Shown here one piece after another: positions 1-10,000 of a DNA stretch of 64,000 nt; the first letter of the stretch is position 1; every line of letters begins with the position of its first letter. The DNA comes from AV40 sp038230255 (GTDB taxonomy: Bacteria > Verrucomicrobiota > Verrucomicrobiia > Chthoniobacterales > UBA10450): NCBI GenBank assembly GCA_038230255.1, contig JBBRNP010000007.1:1-64000 (forward strand), in the 5' to 3' direction. The notes below the pieces were generated by a model that saw only the letters and a list, made by a program, of their open reading frames with translations, was not told the origin of the DNA and did not search any database. A program made the position numbers and the translations under genes.

Positions 1-2012
1 CAGGAATTGTTGACTCGGGAATAGAGCCTTACGTAAATCGTGCGCCCATCGGTTGGGATATTATTTACTGTGACCGAACGGACTTGCAGTTGGCTGGAAG
101 AATAAATGTCGGCGCCGTTCGGTGAACTACCGACAATTAGCGCGTACGCGCTCGCGCTTCCGGAACTCCATTGGAAGGTGACGCTAGACGACGCAAACGT
201 GGAACCCGGCGCTGGATTTAGCATCACAGCGGGTCCTGTCGGCGGCGGTGTGGGCGTCGGCGTCGGGCTTCCGCCAGGAGTGGGTGTCGGAGTTGGACCG
301 GCGGAGCACGTTGAAAACTTGAATGAGCCGATGCGGGTGACCCAGTTCAGGCCGGATACGGCGTAGTACATGTTCGTGTACCAAAACGTGCAGTCGTCGA
401 CCGGATCCACGCTCATCGCGCTGTAGTCGCCCCAACGCGTACACGGCGATCCGCCACAGTTTCCGGTTTGCACGCTGCGCGTAACTGACGGCAGCATTGT
501 TACCTCAGTTTGCGGCAATGTATTCAGTGGATCGCTCGCCAGCCGGCCCGCGTATCGAATGTCCGGGACCACACTGACACTCTCAGCGGTATAGCCGAGC
601 GCCATGTTACCGACTTGATCAACGGCCAGAGACCCCATGAAGCGGTTAAGCCCGTCCAGGCCGTTGTTATAAATCTGTTCTTGAACCGGAGTAGTGGCGA
701 TGGTTCCGCCAGTCACGTTGATCTGCGCCCACTGGATGCCGGTTGGAGTTGAAGCGGATGGCGTCCCAATGGTGTGATTGACCCAGAGCGATTCGACGCC
801 CCCAATATTTCGATACTGGTTCTGCATCATTGCCCTGTCCGAGAGGGTGTCGACGTTGTTGCCCGCACTAGCCACCGGATCTGCCGCACCGACGTAAGCC
901 GCCTGAGACACGTTAATGGGTCCAGTTAAAGTTGAATTAGACGGCACCGCATAGTCGACATGGAACTTGTAAACTTCCCACGCGTATGCGCTCCCAGATT
1001 CTGCCACTATCAAATTTTCCCGCCCCGCGGGAGGAGGGGTGCCGCGGTAATTACTAGGAAGCAAACTAAAACGAGAGGAACTCAAGTCGGCCACTACGCT
1101 TCGAAGCGGCGCTCCGCTCACAAGATCGCTGATGTTGAGGGCCATGACCCGCGCTCCTTTGTAAGTGGCACCGTTACAAGCCGAATCCAGGCAATCGAAC
1201 ATGTTCGCGGTCATGTAGAGACCATCAGGCCAGATGCCCATCTTCGGATAATCCGGCAAATACGGATGGGCCGCATCGTCGGCCCTGACTGCATACCGCC
1301 ACCAGCCGCCACTGACCGGATCACTCGTTTTTGAAACGGCGACGCACTCGTAGTACGGACCATTTTGAATATTGGACCACGAGAAATCAGCCACGATAAA
1401 GCGATCATACTGGGGAACGTAAATTACGGTTGGGTCGCCCCCGTTATTTGTATCGCATGATGTTCCGGTTCCGGCGCCGGCCCATAAACCGTCGAAAGTA
1501 AACGTTGCCAGCGCTGCTCCGGTCGTTTTGCTATAAATTCCGACCGAGGTGTTAACCGCCTGAACGAAATGGTTTGGTCCCACGTCTCCGACCGTATCGG
1601 GCGGGTGTCCGGCGCCGTTTGCGTTGTAGTTCATGCCGTCAAAGGAGGTTGATGGGCCCGCCATTGGCACCGAGGGTCCCTGTACCGTGGAGGGGCCGGT
1701 TGCTGACGCCGATTTCAGCTGCACTCCAGGTAAGACTTGCTTGGTCGCTGGCACGGGAAGATCGTGCTCAGGCGGACGGCGACCGAAGGTGTCTCTCTGC
1801 GCCGACGTAACGTAACGCGGCAAATTTCTCACATCGCCGCGAAATTCGGACGCGCGCGCTCGCTCGCCTTCTCTGATCTCCGGTTGAGACGAAGGCGATG
1901 ATGGTGCGCCGAAACTCAGCATCCCCAACAACGCGCTCGTTAAGCAAAGGATGAAAGCCAGGAAAATCCTGGGATTAAAGCTGCCCGACCTGGAATGAAG
2001 ATATTTACGCAC
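1..2012 (-). CDS. Secreted protein with Pro/Thr linker and Ig-like domain (3' end cut by window edge)
   Basis: A single frame stays open from a GTG at 2012 down to base 1, giving 670 codons with no stop, so the C-terminus lies outside the window. The N-terminus has basic residues, then a hydrophobic stretch (IFLAFILCLTSALLGML), and looks like a signal peptide. Residues up to about 560 are rich in Gly, Ser, Thr and aromatic residues and match no domain I can name. A PTPTP-rich linker encoded near 235-300 follows. After it comes a beta-sandwich-like segment beginning PAPGSTF and containing VTFQWSSG and YVRLYSR, typical of Ig/fibronectin-like repeats of secreted proteins. Cell-surface or extracellular location is inferred. 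The start is chosen because the GTG directly precedes the signal peptide. Upstream lie 174 bases and then the thiG stop. Confidence 0.75.
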   Translation of the reverse strand, partial: MRKYLHSRSGSFNPRIFLAFILCLTSALLGMLSFGAPSSPSSQPEIREGERARASEFRGDVRNLPRYVTSAQRDTFGRRPPEHDLPVPATKQVLPGVQLKSASATGPSTVQGPSVPMAGPSTSFDGMNYNANGAGHPPDTVGDVGPNHFVQAVNTSVGIYSKTTGAALATFTFDGLWAGAGTGTSCDTNNGGDPTVIYVPQYDRFIVADFSWSNIQNGPYYECVAVSKTSDPVSGGWWRYAVRADDAAHPYLPDYPKMGIWPDGLYMTANMFDCLDSACNGATYKGARVMALNISDLVSGAPLRSVVADLSSSRFSLLPSNYRGTPPPAGRENLIVAESGSAYAWEVYKFHVDYAVPSNSTLTGPINVSQAAYVGAADPVASAGNNVDTLSDRAMMQNQYRNIGGVESLWVNHTIGTPSASTPTGIQWAQINVTGGTIATTPVQEQIYNNGLDGLNRFMGSLAVDQVGNMALGYTAESVSVVPDIRYAGRLASDPLNTLPQTEVTMLPSVTRSVQTGNCGGSPCTRWGDYSAMSVDPVDDCTFWYTNMYYAVSGLNWVTRIGSFKFSTCSAGPTPTPTPGGSPTPTPTPPPTGPAVMLNPAPGSTFASSSVTFQWSSGSASAYALIVGSSPNGADIYSSSQLQVRSVTVNNIPTDGRTIYVRLYSRVNNS

Positions 2013-2186
2013 GCTGAGTTGCCTTACGCCGCAGCCGCTGTGGCGTGATTGGGATTAAACTCGGGGAGAAACATATTGGGATCAACAGAAAAGCAGCTAG
2101 TTCAATGCCGCGGGGGGCTGTTGCGGGCGTGACTATGTCGAGCTTTGAACGGGACGCAAATGGAATTGTTGCGCTCAATTTTCTCT

Positions 2187-2993
2187 TCAATCGGGGGAGG
2201 TCGGACTTGAAAAATACGCCGTCAGCGGACTGGTCGCTGAGGCCGTCCCGCGCTTCTCGCCCAGGCCGATTTCGTGGGCATCGCGACCTGCTTCGATCGC
2301 CTTTTTGAATGCTTGCGCCATGCGGACAGGATCAGACGCGATCGCGATCGCGGTATTCACCAGGACTGCGTCCGCGCCCATTTCCAGCGCCTCAGCCGCC
2401 TGACTCGGGGCTCCAAGGCCGGCATCGACCACGACTGGAACTGTGGCTTGCTCGATAATGATTTCGATTTGCGGACGGGTTTCGATTCCGCGGTTACTGC
2501 CGATCGGAGAACCGAGTGGCATCACCGTAGCCGTGCCGACATCCTGCAAACGTTTCGCCAGCACCGGATCCGCGTTGATGTATGGAAGGACCGTGAATCC
2601 TTCTTTCACAAGAATTTCAGCCGCGGCCAGTGTTTCCACTGGGTCCGGCAATAAGTAGCGCGCGTCGGGATGGATTTCGAGCTTGATCCACTTCGGCAAA
2701 CCGGCGCTCGCTGCCAAACGCGCCAGCCGTACTGCTTCCTCGGCGGTGCGTGCTCCGCTCGTATTTGGTAAAAGCAAAAATTGCTTTGGATCGATGAAGT
2801 CCAAAATGTTCGCGAACGGATCGTGTTTGCCGGAAAGATCGGCGCGTCGGAGCGCCACGGTCACGATTTCGGTGCCGCTGGCCACCAGCGCGTCCCGCAT
2901 CAATTCGTTCGAGGCGAACTTCCCCGTCCCAACTAGCAAACGCGACGTGAATTCGCGGTCCGCGATCTTCAGCTTGGAAGGCTTGTCCGACAT
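2187..2993 (-). CDS. thiG: Thiazole synthase ThiG
   Basis: ThiG condenses 1-deoxy-xylulose 5-phosphate, dehydroglycine and the ThiS thiocarboxylate to form the thiazole phosphate of thiamine. The 268-residue length fits the family (about 255-270). The Schiff-base lysine is K104 in the segment WIKLEIHPD. The phosphate-binding TIM-barrel segments are visible as MPLGSPIGSNRG (about 157-168) and VVDAGLGAPSQAAEALEMGAD. No thiS, thiH/thiO or thiF is adjacent, and I see no TPP riboswitch in the 58 bases separating it from the divergent methyltransferase gene. The thiamine genes are therefore scattered in this genome. The product is cytoplasmic. Confidence 0.95.
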   Translation of the reverse strand: MSDKPSKLKIADREFTSRLLVGTGKFASNELMRDALVASGTEIVTVALRRADLSGKHDPFANILDFIDPKQFLLLPNTSGARTAEEAVRLARLAASAGLPKWIKLEIHPDARYLLPDPVETLAAAEILVKEGFTVLPYINADPVLAKRLQDVGTATVMPLGSPIGSNRGIETRPQIEIIIEQATVPVVVDAGLGAPSQAAEALEMGADAVLVNTAIAIASDPVRMAQAFKKAIEAGRDAHEIGLGEKRGTASATSPLTAYFSSPTSPD

Positions 2994-3051
2994 TGCTTAG
3001 ACAATAGCGAATTCGCTGTACGAATCGAATTCGTTCGGCCACTTTTCTCCC

Positions 3052-3834
3052 GTGACCAAGTTTGACCTGCGCCCGGAGGATTGTGTCGAAGGCATGGCGC
3101 GCCTGCCTGATGGAGATGTGGATCTTGTCGTCACATCGCCGCCCTATAACCTCGGCATTCGATATCGAAAATATTCTGACCGCCAGGATCGACAATCGTA
3201 TTTGAATTGGTGCGCGACGTGGGCGGCACAGGTTCGCCGTGTCCTCAAACCGGACGGCTCGTTTTTTCTCAACATCGGCTCGGCGCCCTCAAATCCGATG
3301 CTTCCGCATGAGATTGTTTTTCAGCTGCGCGAGCTGTTCGTTCTGCAAAATACGATTCACTGGATCAAATCGATCGCCATCGACAATCGAACGTTCGGAC
3401 ATTTTAAGCCGATCAGTTCCAAAAGATTTCTGAACGACTGTCACGAATACATTTTTCATTTCACCATCGACGGCAAGATCGACATCGACCGGCTTGCGCT
3501 CGGCGTGCCTTACCAGGACAAGACCAACATCGCTCGCTGGTCGCACACGCGCGGGCGCGATACCCGTTGCCGCGGCAACACCTGGTTCATTCCCTACGAA
3601 ACAATTCAGAGTCGCGCCAAGGAACGTCCGCATCCGGCCACGTTTCCCGTCGCTCTCGCGCAGAATTGCATCAAGCTCCACGGCGTGTCGCGGGTGAGGA
3701 CGATGCTCGACCCGTTTCTGGGGATTGGAAATTCTGCTGTTGGCGCACAGGAGTGCGGCGTCAAAAAATTCATCGGTTTCGAGATCGATAAAACTTACCT
3801 CGCCGAAACCAGACGACGGCTTGAACTAAAATAA
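3052..3834 (+). CDS. Solitary site-specific DNA methyltransferase (beta-class, N4-cytosine or N6-adenine)
   Basis: This 260-residue amino-methyltransferase transfers a methyl group from S-adenosylmethionine to an exocyclic amine of DNA. Catalytic motif IV is TSPPYN (28-33), and the SAM-binding motif DPFLGIGN (220-227) is near the C-terminus. This order, motif IV before motif I, marks the beta class. TSPPY is commoner in N4-cytosine enzymes, but N6-adenine specificity cannot be excluded. The segment between (about 120-200, with HTRGRDTRCRGNTW and HPATFP) holds the target-recognition region. Translation starts at a GTG, 58 bases from the divergent thiG start. No restriction endonuclease is adjacent, so it looks like an orphan enzyme with a regulatory or replication-related role. 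It contains a copy of the AAGATCGACAT word (3475). Its 3' end overlaps the convergent exonuclease gene by 9 bases. Confidence 0.88.
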   Translation: MTKFDLRPEDCVEGMARLPDGDVDLVVTSPPYNLGIRYRKYSDRQDRQSYLNWCATWAAQVRRVLKPDGSFFLNIGSAPSNPMLPHEIVFQLRELFVLQNTIHWIKSIAIDNRTFGHFKPISSKRFLNDCHEYIFHFTIDGKIDIDRLALGVPYQDKTNIARWSHTRGRDTRCRGNTWFIPYETIQSRAKERPHPATFPVALAQNCIKLHGVSRVRTMLDPFLGIGNSAVGAQECGVKKFIGFEIDKTYLAETRRRLELK

Positions 3835-4887
3835 TTGGTCGTCCGGCTTTCCTGACGACTCTGAGGCCTGAAATTTGTCGAGAGACTTAACAAGTTTTCC
3901 CGGCAACGGCCATACGCGATCGAAAATTCGCTCTGCGACTGGCTTGGCTGTGAGATAGCCGGCAGCGAACATTTCCAGCCGCGCATCGAGGTTGTCGATG
4001 TAATTGAGCGCCATCGCCTCCGGGGTCTTTGGAACAACCGGCGATCCGAACTGTTGCTCGCCATGATGCGCACCAATGAGATGCAGCAGGTGCAGGCGCA
4101 CATCTTCGGATGGCGGGGAAAAGTGTTTCCAGCTCTCCGCGTTTTCGGCGCTCAATCTTCGCCAGAGTGAGTTAACCAGTTCGAGACCGATGGAGATGTG
4201 CCCGATCAATTCTCCCCGTTCGTCGTAGTCCATGACGAAACCGTTTTCCGGCAGAGCGTTTTCCCAAAGCTTACCGGAATCGTGAAGAAGGACTCCGGCG
4301 ACGAGGAGATCGACATTCAACTCTAGATAAAGCGGCGCAATTGCCACTGCCACCCGCATCATTTGAGCGGTGTGTTCAACCAATCCGCCGCGCCGAGCGT
4401 GATGATTTCGTCTCGCCGCAGCGGTGCGCCGAAAACGTTCACCCAACTCTTTCACGAACGCATCGCATAATGCGCGTAAACGCGGATCGCTGATCGCAGC
4501 GATCGTTTCGAGGATGAATTGCCAGTCCGCGTTTTGTTTTGCGCGCAGATCAGCTGGGCCCTGCAGCAATTCGTTCTTCTCCTGCGGCGTTAACGGCCGC
4601 ACCGTCCACTTCTGTGCTTCGAGGCCGAACTGCGAATGGGAATTAAATTCTCCGGTAAGCTCGACGAAACTCTCGCTGGTCAGTGAACTGCACGCTTTGT
4701 AAGCAGGATGATCGCTCCAGACCCGCAACGTCATCCGATCGCACGCGTCGGCCAAACTCAGTTCGCAGTACGGTTTTTGTTCGCGCGTCAACTTCGGCGC
4801 CGCCGATTCGACCTGGACGTGGACTTTCGCTGACACGGTTCCGTCTTGTGCGGCCCGACGAATTTCGCTCAGCGTCATCAACTGCAT
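3826..4887 (-). CDS. YhaM-like 3'-5' exoribonuclease (OB-fold plus HD domain)
   Basis: The protein has 353 residues. Residues 1-100 resemble an OB-fold nucleic-acid-binding domain (HVQVESAAPKL, ELTGEFNSH). Residues 120-330 form an HD metal-dependent phosphohydrolase domain, with putative metal ligands H172 (GGLVEHTAQM), H202-D203 (LLHDSGKLWE), H274-H275 (GAHHGEQ) and Asp residues near 298-301 (YIDNLDARLE). This architecture and motif set is that of YhaM/CBF1-type 3'-5' exonucleases, which trim RNA and possibly single-stranded DNA. It lies last in a same-strand series with sodC and aguB, with 44 bases to sodC. Its 3' end overlaps the convergent methyltransferase gene. Confidence 0.88.
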   Translation of the reverse strand: MQLMTLSEIRRAAQDGTVSAKVHVQVESAAPKLTREQKPYCELSLADACDRMTLRVWSDHPAYKACSSLTSESFVELTGEFNSHSQFGLEAQKWTVRPLTPQEKNELLQGPADLRAKQNADWQFILETIAAISDPRLRALCDAFVKELGERFRRTAAARRNHHARRGGLVEHTAQMMRVAVAIAPLYLELNVDLLVAGVLLHDSGKLWENALPENGFVMDYDERGELIGHISIGLELVNSLWRRLSAENAESWKHFSPPSEDVRLHLLHLIGAHHGEQQFGSPVVPKTPEAMALNYIDNLDARLEMFAAGYLTAKPVAERIFDRVWPLPGKLVKSLDKFQASESSGKPDDQLF

Positions 4888-4931
4888 GTCGATTTACTCT
4901 TCTTCTTCCGCTTAATCTTCTCCCGCCGCGT

Positions 4932-5438
4932 CTAATCGGCGGCGTTGATTACGCCACAGGCGATTCGCGCTCCTGAATTGCCGGATGGGTCCGTCTTTAA
5001 GTCATCTTCTTTCTCGTGAACGACAATTGATTTTCCGATGATCGAGTCCGTTCCGCTGAGGCTAAGTTTGCCTTTCCAATCCAGATGAGCTTTTCCGGAC
5101 GCATCCGCTTCGAGATTGCCGAGATCGCCACTGTGATGATCCGTCGTCGTCGGTCCACCGTGATGCTTTTGGGTGGGATTGAAATGCGCGCCGGCTGACG
5201 CTGCATCGGCCGCCGAGCAGTCGCCTTTTTCATGAATGTGAAAACCATGTTTGCCCGGTTTGAGATTTTGAATGTCGGCGCCCACTTGCACCTCATCGCC
5301 AACTTTTGTGAAAGTAACCGTGCCGGTGACCTGGCTGCCCGACTTCGACTCAAGTTGCGCCGCGGCTTTCGTGACCTCTTGTGCCTGCGCGAGGGAACCG
5401 ATGGCGCAAAAAAATACTGCATAGAGAATTGTTTTCAT
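4932..5438 (-). CDS. sodC: Copper/zinc superoxide dismutase
   Basis: The enzyme disproportionates superoxide to hydrogen peroxide and oxygen in the periplasm. The chosen ATG (5438) opens directly on a signal peptide (MKTILYAVFFCAIGSLAQAQ); an in-frame start 14 codons upstream would bury it. The metal-binding pattern is complete: HGFHIHEKGDC gives two copper ligands and the disulphide cysteine, GAHFNP gives the bridging histidine, HHSGDLGN gives zinc ligands including Asp, VVHEKEDD gives the last copper histidine, and GARIACGVI gives the second cysteine. The length of 168 residues is normal. It lies 38 bases downstream of aguB on the same strand. Confidence 0.95.
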   Translation of the reverse strand: MKTILYAVFFCAIGSLAQAQEVTKAAAQLESKSGSQVTGTVTFTKVGDEVQVGADIQNLKPGKHGFHIHEKGDCSAADAASAGAHFNPTQKHHGGPTTTDHHSGDLGNLEADASGKAHLDWKGKLSLSGTDSIIGKSIVVHEKEDDLKTDPSGNSGARIACGVINAAD

Positions 5439-5476
5439 GCCAGAAACGTACCGCCCTTCTCCGCAAAAGAAAACTC

Positions 5477-6364
5477 TCAATCGAGCAGACGCTGCTCCAT
5501 TCCGCCGTAGGCGTCGACCCGACGGTCGCGCAGAAAGGGCCAGTGCGTCCGGTGCTCATTCACGCGATGCCAATCGATTTCGCCGATCACGACTTCTTCT
5601 TGGTCGACTGAACCTTTGGCAATCATCTCGCCGTCCGGGCCGCAAATGAAACTTTGCCCCCAGAATTCAATTCCATCACCGCCCGCCGGCGCTTCGCGAC
5701 CGACACGGTTCGCGGCGGCGACGTAACAACCGTTCGCGATCGCGTGACTGCGCTGGATCGTTTCCCACGCCGAATGTTGGGCTGCGCCAAATTCTTTTTT
5801 CTCGCTTGGATGCCAGCCGATCGCCGTCGGATAAAAAATAATCTCGGCGCCGCGCAATGCCGTCAGCCGCGCCGCCTCCGGGTACCACTGGTCCCAGCAA
5901 ATGCACACGCCGATTTTGCCGCGTTTTGTTTCCCACGCCAGAAAACCGAGATCGCCTGGCGTGAAATAAAACTTCTCGTGATACAACGGATCGTCCGGGA
6001 TGTGCATCTTGCGATATTTCCCGAGGAATTTTCCGTCTGAGTCGATGATTGCGGCGGTGTTGTGGTAAACGCCCGCCCGGCGTTTCTCAAAAAGCGACGC
6101 CACAATCGCGACGCCGAGCTCCCCTGCCAGTTCTGCCAGCACCGTTGTCGATCTTCCGGGGATTTCTTCGGCCAACTCGAAATTTTTATGGTCCTCGGTC
6201 TGGCAAAAGTATTGGGAGCGAAAAAGTTCCGGCAGACAAATAATCGCCGCGCCTTTTTTAGCGGCGTCGCGAACGAAATCGATCGCCCGCGAGAAATTTT
6301 TCTCCGGGTCCGTGCCGCAACGCATCTGGACTAACCCAATCTTTTTCGTCTGAGTCTCAGCCAT
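5477..6364 (-). CDS. aguB: N-carbamoylputrescine amidase
   Basis: This nitrilase-superfamily enzyme hydrolyses N-carbamoylputrescine to putrescine, CO2 and ammonia, the last step of the agmatine route. At 295 residues it has family length. The catalytic triad is visible as E46 (CLPELF), K119 (YRKMHIPDD) and C156 (ICWDQWYPE). Substrate-specific segments such as FYPTAIGWHP and RVGREAP, and the C-terminal HRTHWPFLRDRR, match AguB proteins rather than generic nitrilases. Agmatine deiminase (aguA) is not in the window. It follows the cyclophilin gene on the same strand, separated by 78 bases filled by an inverted repeat. It contains one AAGATCGACA word (6146, read in the frame R-S-T). Confidence 0.93.
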   Translation of the reverse strand: MAETQTKKIGLVQMRCGTDPEKNFSRAIDFVRDAAKKGAAIICLPELFRSQYFCQTEDHKNFELAEEIPGRSTTVLAELAGELGVAIVASLFEKRRAGVYHNTAAIIDSDGKFLGKYRKMHIPDDPLYHEKFYFTPGDLGFLAWETKRGKIGVCICWDQWYPEAARLTALRGAEIIFYPTAIGWHPSEKKEFGAAQHSAWETIQRSHAIANGCYVAAANRVGREAPAGGDGIEFWGQSFICGPDGEMIAKGSVDQEEVVIGEIDWHRVNEHRTHWPFLRDRRVDAYGGMEQRLLD

Positions 6365-6375
6365 TCAGGCAATTA

Positions 6376-6438
6376 ACCACGAAGGACACGAAGTTCACGA
6401 AGATCAAAACGGTTTTATTCTTCGTGCTCGTCGTGGTG
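6376..6438. repeat. Inverted repeat of the CACGAAGGACACGAAG family (copy A), probable terminator
   Basis: The left arm ACCACGAAGGACACGAAG is complementary, with a few mismatches, to the right arm CTTCGTGCTCGTCGTGGT. It starts 4 bases after the cyclophilin stop codon (minus strand). Related copies lie at 32582-32644 and 51722-51785, each also just 3' of a stop codon. It can form a long hairpin in RNA, so termination or mRNA 3'-end protection is the likely role. Confidence 0.7.
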
Positions 6439-6442
6439 GAAA

Positions 6443-7048
6443 TCACTTCACCGAGTCCGCCGGAACGATGTCGATCTTTTCAATCGTTACGCGGGTGGTT
6501 GGTTTGCTATTCTCACCCGTGCTGTTTCGAGTCACCGGCGTGTCACCGATTTTGCCCAGCACGTCGTCCCCTTTAATCAATTTACCGAAGGTCGTGTATT
6601 GATGATCCAGTCGCGACACTGGCCCGAGACAGATAAAAAATTGCGAACCGGCCGAATCGGGATCAGGCTCGCGCGCCATCGAAATCACGCCGCGCTCATG
6701 CGAATGATCGTTGAACTCGGCTTTGATTTTGTAACCCGGCCCGCCCGTCCCGTAGCGACTTTCCTTCGCCGGATCTTTTGACTCCGGATCGCCGCCCTGG
6801 ATCATGAACCCTTTCACGATCCGGTGAAAAATGGTGCCGTTGTAAAATCCGGAGCGCGCCAGTTTCTTGAAATTGTCGATCGTGTTCGGCGCGGCATCAG
6901 TCCAAAACTGGACTACCATTTCGCCTTCGCTTGTTTTGATGACTGCGACTTCGTTTCCAGCATTCACGGGGCTCGATTCCTCCTTCTTTTCTCCACATCC
7001 AACTAGTGCCGAGCTCAATAATACGACCGCTAAGATCGACATCTTCAT
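6443..7048 (-). CDS. Peptidylprolyl isomerase, cyclophilin type, lipoprotein
   Basis: The enzyme catalyses cis-trans isomerisation of prolyl bonds during folding of exported proteins. It has 201 residues. A lipoprotein signal ends in the lipobox LVGC, with C18 as the lipidated cysteine, so the protein is likely membrane-anchored and periplasmic. The cyclophilin core follows with FHRIVKGFMIQGGDP, GTGGPGYKIKAEF and GSQFFICLGP, the usual active-site segments. The start region is unusual: codons 3-6 (M-S-I-L) are encoded by the AAGATCGACAT word on the opposite strand (7032-7042). A second copy is near the 3' end (6468). The gene lies between carB and aguB on the same strand. Confidence 0.92.
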   Translation of the reverse strand: MKMSILAVVLLSSALVGCGEKKEESSPVNAGNEVAVIKTSEGEMVVQFWTDAAPNTIDNFKKLARSGFYNGTIFHRIVKGFMIQGGDPESKDPAKESRYGTGGPGYKIKAEFNDHSHERGVISMAREPDPDSAGSQFFICLGPVSRLDHQYTTFGKLIKGDDVLGKIGDTPVTRNSTGENSKPTTRVTIEKIDIVPADSVK

Positions 7049-7087
7049 TTGTCTTCTGTAGCGGCGGTTTATGGCCGCCGCAAATTT

Positions 7088-10000
7088 TCAGATGCTGGCG
7101 TGATATTCCTGCAGGCTGCGCACCTGCACGTCGCTCTTTTGCAACGAGCGAATCCCGTTCGCGCTCGCCTGAGCTGCGCGCACTGTCGTCATGATCGGGA
7201 TTTTTTTCGCCAGCGCGGCATTACGAATCGTCACCTCGTGCTCGCGCGGGATTTTTCCGCTCGGCGTATTGATGATGAAATGGATGTCGCCGTTTTTTAC
7301 TCGATCGAGCACGTTTGGCCGGCCCTCGTCCAGTTTGAAAACTTTTTTTACTTTGATCTTCGCTTTCGCCAGCGCGTCCGCAGTTCCGCTTGTGGCGATG
7401 ATTCCGAAGCCAAGCTTCACGAATTCGCGCGCAAGCGGAATGATCGCCTCCTTATCGGTGTCTTTCACACTGATGAAGACGTTGCCTTTTTTCGGCAATG
7501 CCGGCGGCGCGGCCATCTGCGATTTTGCGTAGGCCAATCCAAGATCGACATCGATCCCCATCACTTCGCCGGTCGATTTCATTTCCGGCCCCAGCGAAAT
7601 GTCTACGCCCTGGTAACGCAGGAAGGGGAAGACCGCTTCTTTCACCGAAAAATGTGTTGGCACGATTTCTTTCGTGAACCCGAGCTCGCGCAAAGTTTTT
7701 CCGGCCATGATCTTGGCGGCCAATTTAGCCAGCGGCACGCCGATCGCCTTGCTCACGAACGGCACCGTCCGCGACGCGCGCGGATTTACCTCGAGCACGT
7801 AAACATCTTCGCCTTTGACCGCGAATTGCACATTCATCAGCCCGCGCACGTTCAACTCTTTCGCCATTGCCTTTGTGGCTGACGAAATTTCAGCCAGAAC
7901 TTTCTGCGACAACGAGAATGTTGGAATCACGCACGCGCTGTCGCCGCTATGGATGCCCGCTTCTTCGATATGCTCCATGATCGCGCCGAGCACGGTTGTC
8001 TCCCCGTCGGAAATGCAGTCGACGTCGACTTCAATCGCGTCTTCCAGAAAGCGATCGACCAGGACTGGCCGGTCGGGCGTTACCTCAATGGCGCTCGCCA
8101 TGTAACGCCGCAAGTCCGTTTCGTTGTAAACGAGCTCCATCGCCCGCCCGCCGAGAACGAAGCTCGGCCTCACCAGCACCGGGTAGCCGACCTTGTCTGC
8201 GATCCTTACAGCTTCGTCAGTGCTGACGGCCGAACCACTCGGCGTCTGGCGCAATCCGAGCTTGTCCAGCATCGCGGCGAACAGTTTTCGATCTTCCGCC
8301 GTCTCAATGCTCTCCGGTTGAGTCCCGAAAATCGGAACGCCGGCCGCTTTCAACCCGTCCGCCAGATTGAGCGGCGTCTGTCCTCCAAACTGCACGACCA
8401 CGCCTTCCGGCTTTTCCTGCTCATATATATTAAGAACGTCCTCGAGCGTGAGCGGCTCGAAATAAAGTTTGTCGCTGGTGTCGTAATCGGTCGAAACCGT
8501 TTCCGGATTCGAATTGACCATGATCGTTTCGAATCCGAGCTCGCGCAGCGCGAAGGCGGCGTGCACGCAGCAGTAATCGAACTCAATTCCCTGACCGATC
8601 CGATTCGGGCCGCCGCCCAGGATCATCACTTTGCGTTTGCCGCTTTCGCGGCGCTCGTTCTCGTCGCCGTAAGTGGAATAGTAATACGGAGTAAATGCTT
8701 CGAACTCCGCCGCGCAGGTATCGACCAGGCGATACGTCGGCGTCACTTTTTCACCGATCCGTTTCGCGCGAATCTTTGCTTCGCTCGAACCGTGCGCCAA
8801 AGCCAGTTGCCGATCCGAAAAGCCGAGCTTTTTGCTCCGCAACAGCGTCTTCGTTTTCAAACGCTGCGATTCCGTCACGATCTCGGCCACGTTCCGCAAA
8901 AACCATTTGTCGATCTTGGTCAGCTCGAAAACTTCATCAATCGACGCACCTTTTTGGAAAGCTTGCGCGAGGTAGAACACTCGTTCCGCATTCGGGATTG
9001 CGAGTTTCAAGCGCAGCGTTTCAAGATCGACATCTTTATCGGCGCCGTCCGCGCAAAGTCCGAACCGCTTGATTTCCAAACTGCGCAACGCTTTTTGCAA
9101 CGCTTCCTTGAACGTCCGTCCGATCGCCATCGCTTCGCCGACGCTTTTCATTTGCGTGGTAAGCGTCGGATCGGCTTGCGGGAATTTCTCGAACGTGAAC
9201 CGCGGGACTTTGACCACGCAATAATCGATCGTGGGCTCGAAGCAGGCGGGCGTTTCGCGGGTGATGTCGTTCTTAATTTCGTCGAGCGTGTAACCAACCG
9301 CGAGCTTGGCCGCGATTTTCGCGATCGGAAATCCAGTCGCCTTTGACGCAAGCGCGCTCGAGCGCGACACCCGCGGATTCATTTCGATCACAACCATCCG
9401 GCCGTTATCGGGATGCACCGCGAATTGAATGTTCGACCCGCCGGTCTCGACCCCGATCTCGCGAATGACGGCAAACGAGGCGTCGCGCATCATTTGATAT
9501 TCTTTGTCGGTCAGCGTTTGCACTGGCGCGACCGTGATCGAATCCCCGGTGTGGACGCCCATCGGATCAAAATTCTCGATCGAGCAGACAACGACGCAGT
9601 TGTCCATCCGGTCGCGCATCACTTCTATTTCGAATTCTTTCCACCCGACGAGCGATTCCTCGATCAACACTTCGCTCACCGGCGACATGGCGAGACCGCG
9701 CCCGGCGATATCGTCCAGCTCGTCCGGGTTATATGCGATACCGCCGCCGCTGCCACCGAGCGTGAACGCCGGCCGAATGATCAGTGGGAAAGTTCCGATC
9801 TCCTTTGCGATGTGGCCGACATCTGCAAGTGAACGCGCCACCCCCGACCGCGGGACGTCGAGTCCGATCCGCAGCATCGCTTCCTTGAATAGTTGTCGAT
9901 CTTCGCCCTTCGCGATCGCTTTCGCGTTAGCGCCGATCAATTTCACTTTGTGCCGCGTCAGCGCGCCGTTGCGATAAAGTTCCATCGCCGCGTTCAATGC

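Noticed and set aside
2994..3051. A TPP riboswitch before thiG
   Set aside because: Only 58 bases separate thiG from the divergent gene, and neither CUGAGA nor ACCUG-like core elements are present.
7949..9346. A 465-codon open frame on the plus strand
   Set aside because: It lies entirely antisense to carB, which is conserved along its whole length. High-GC third positions commonly open such antisense frames. Composition (Arg, His, Phe rich) is not protein-like.
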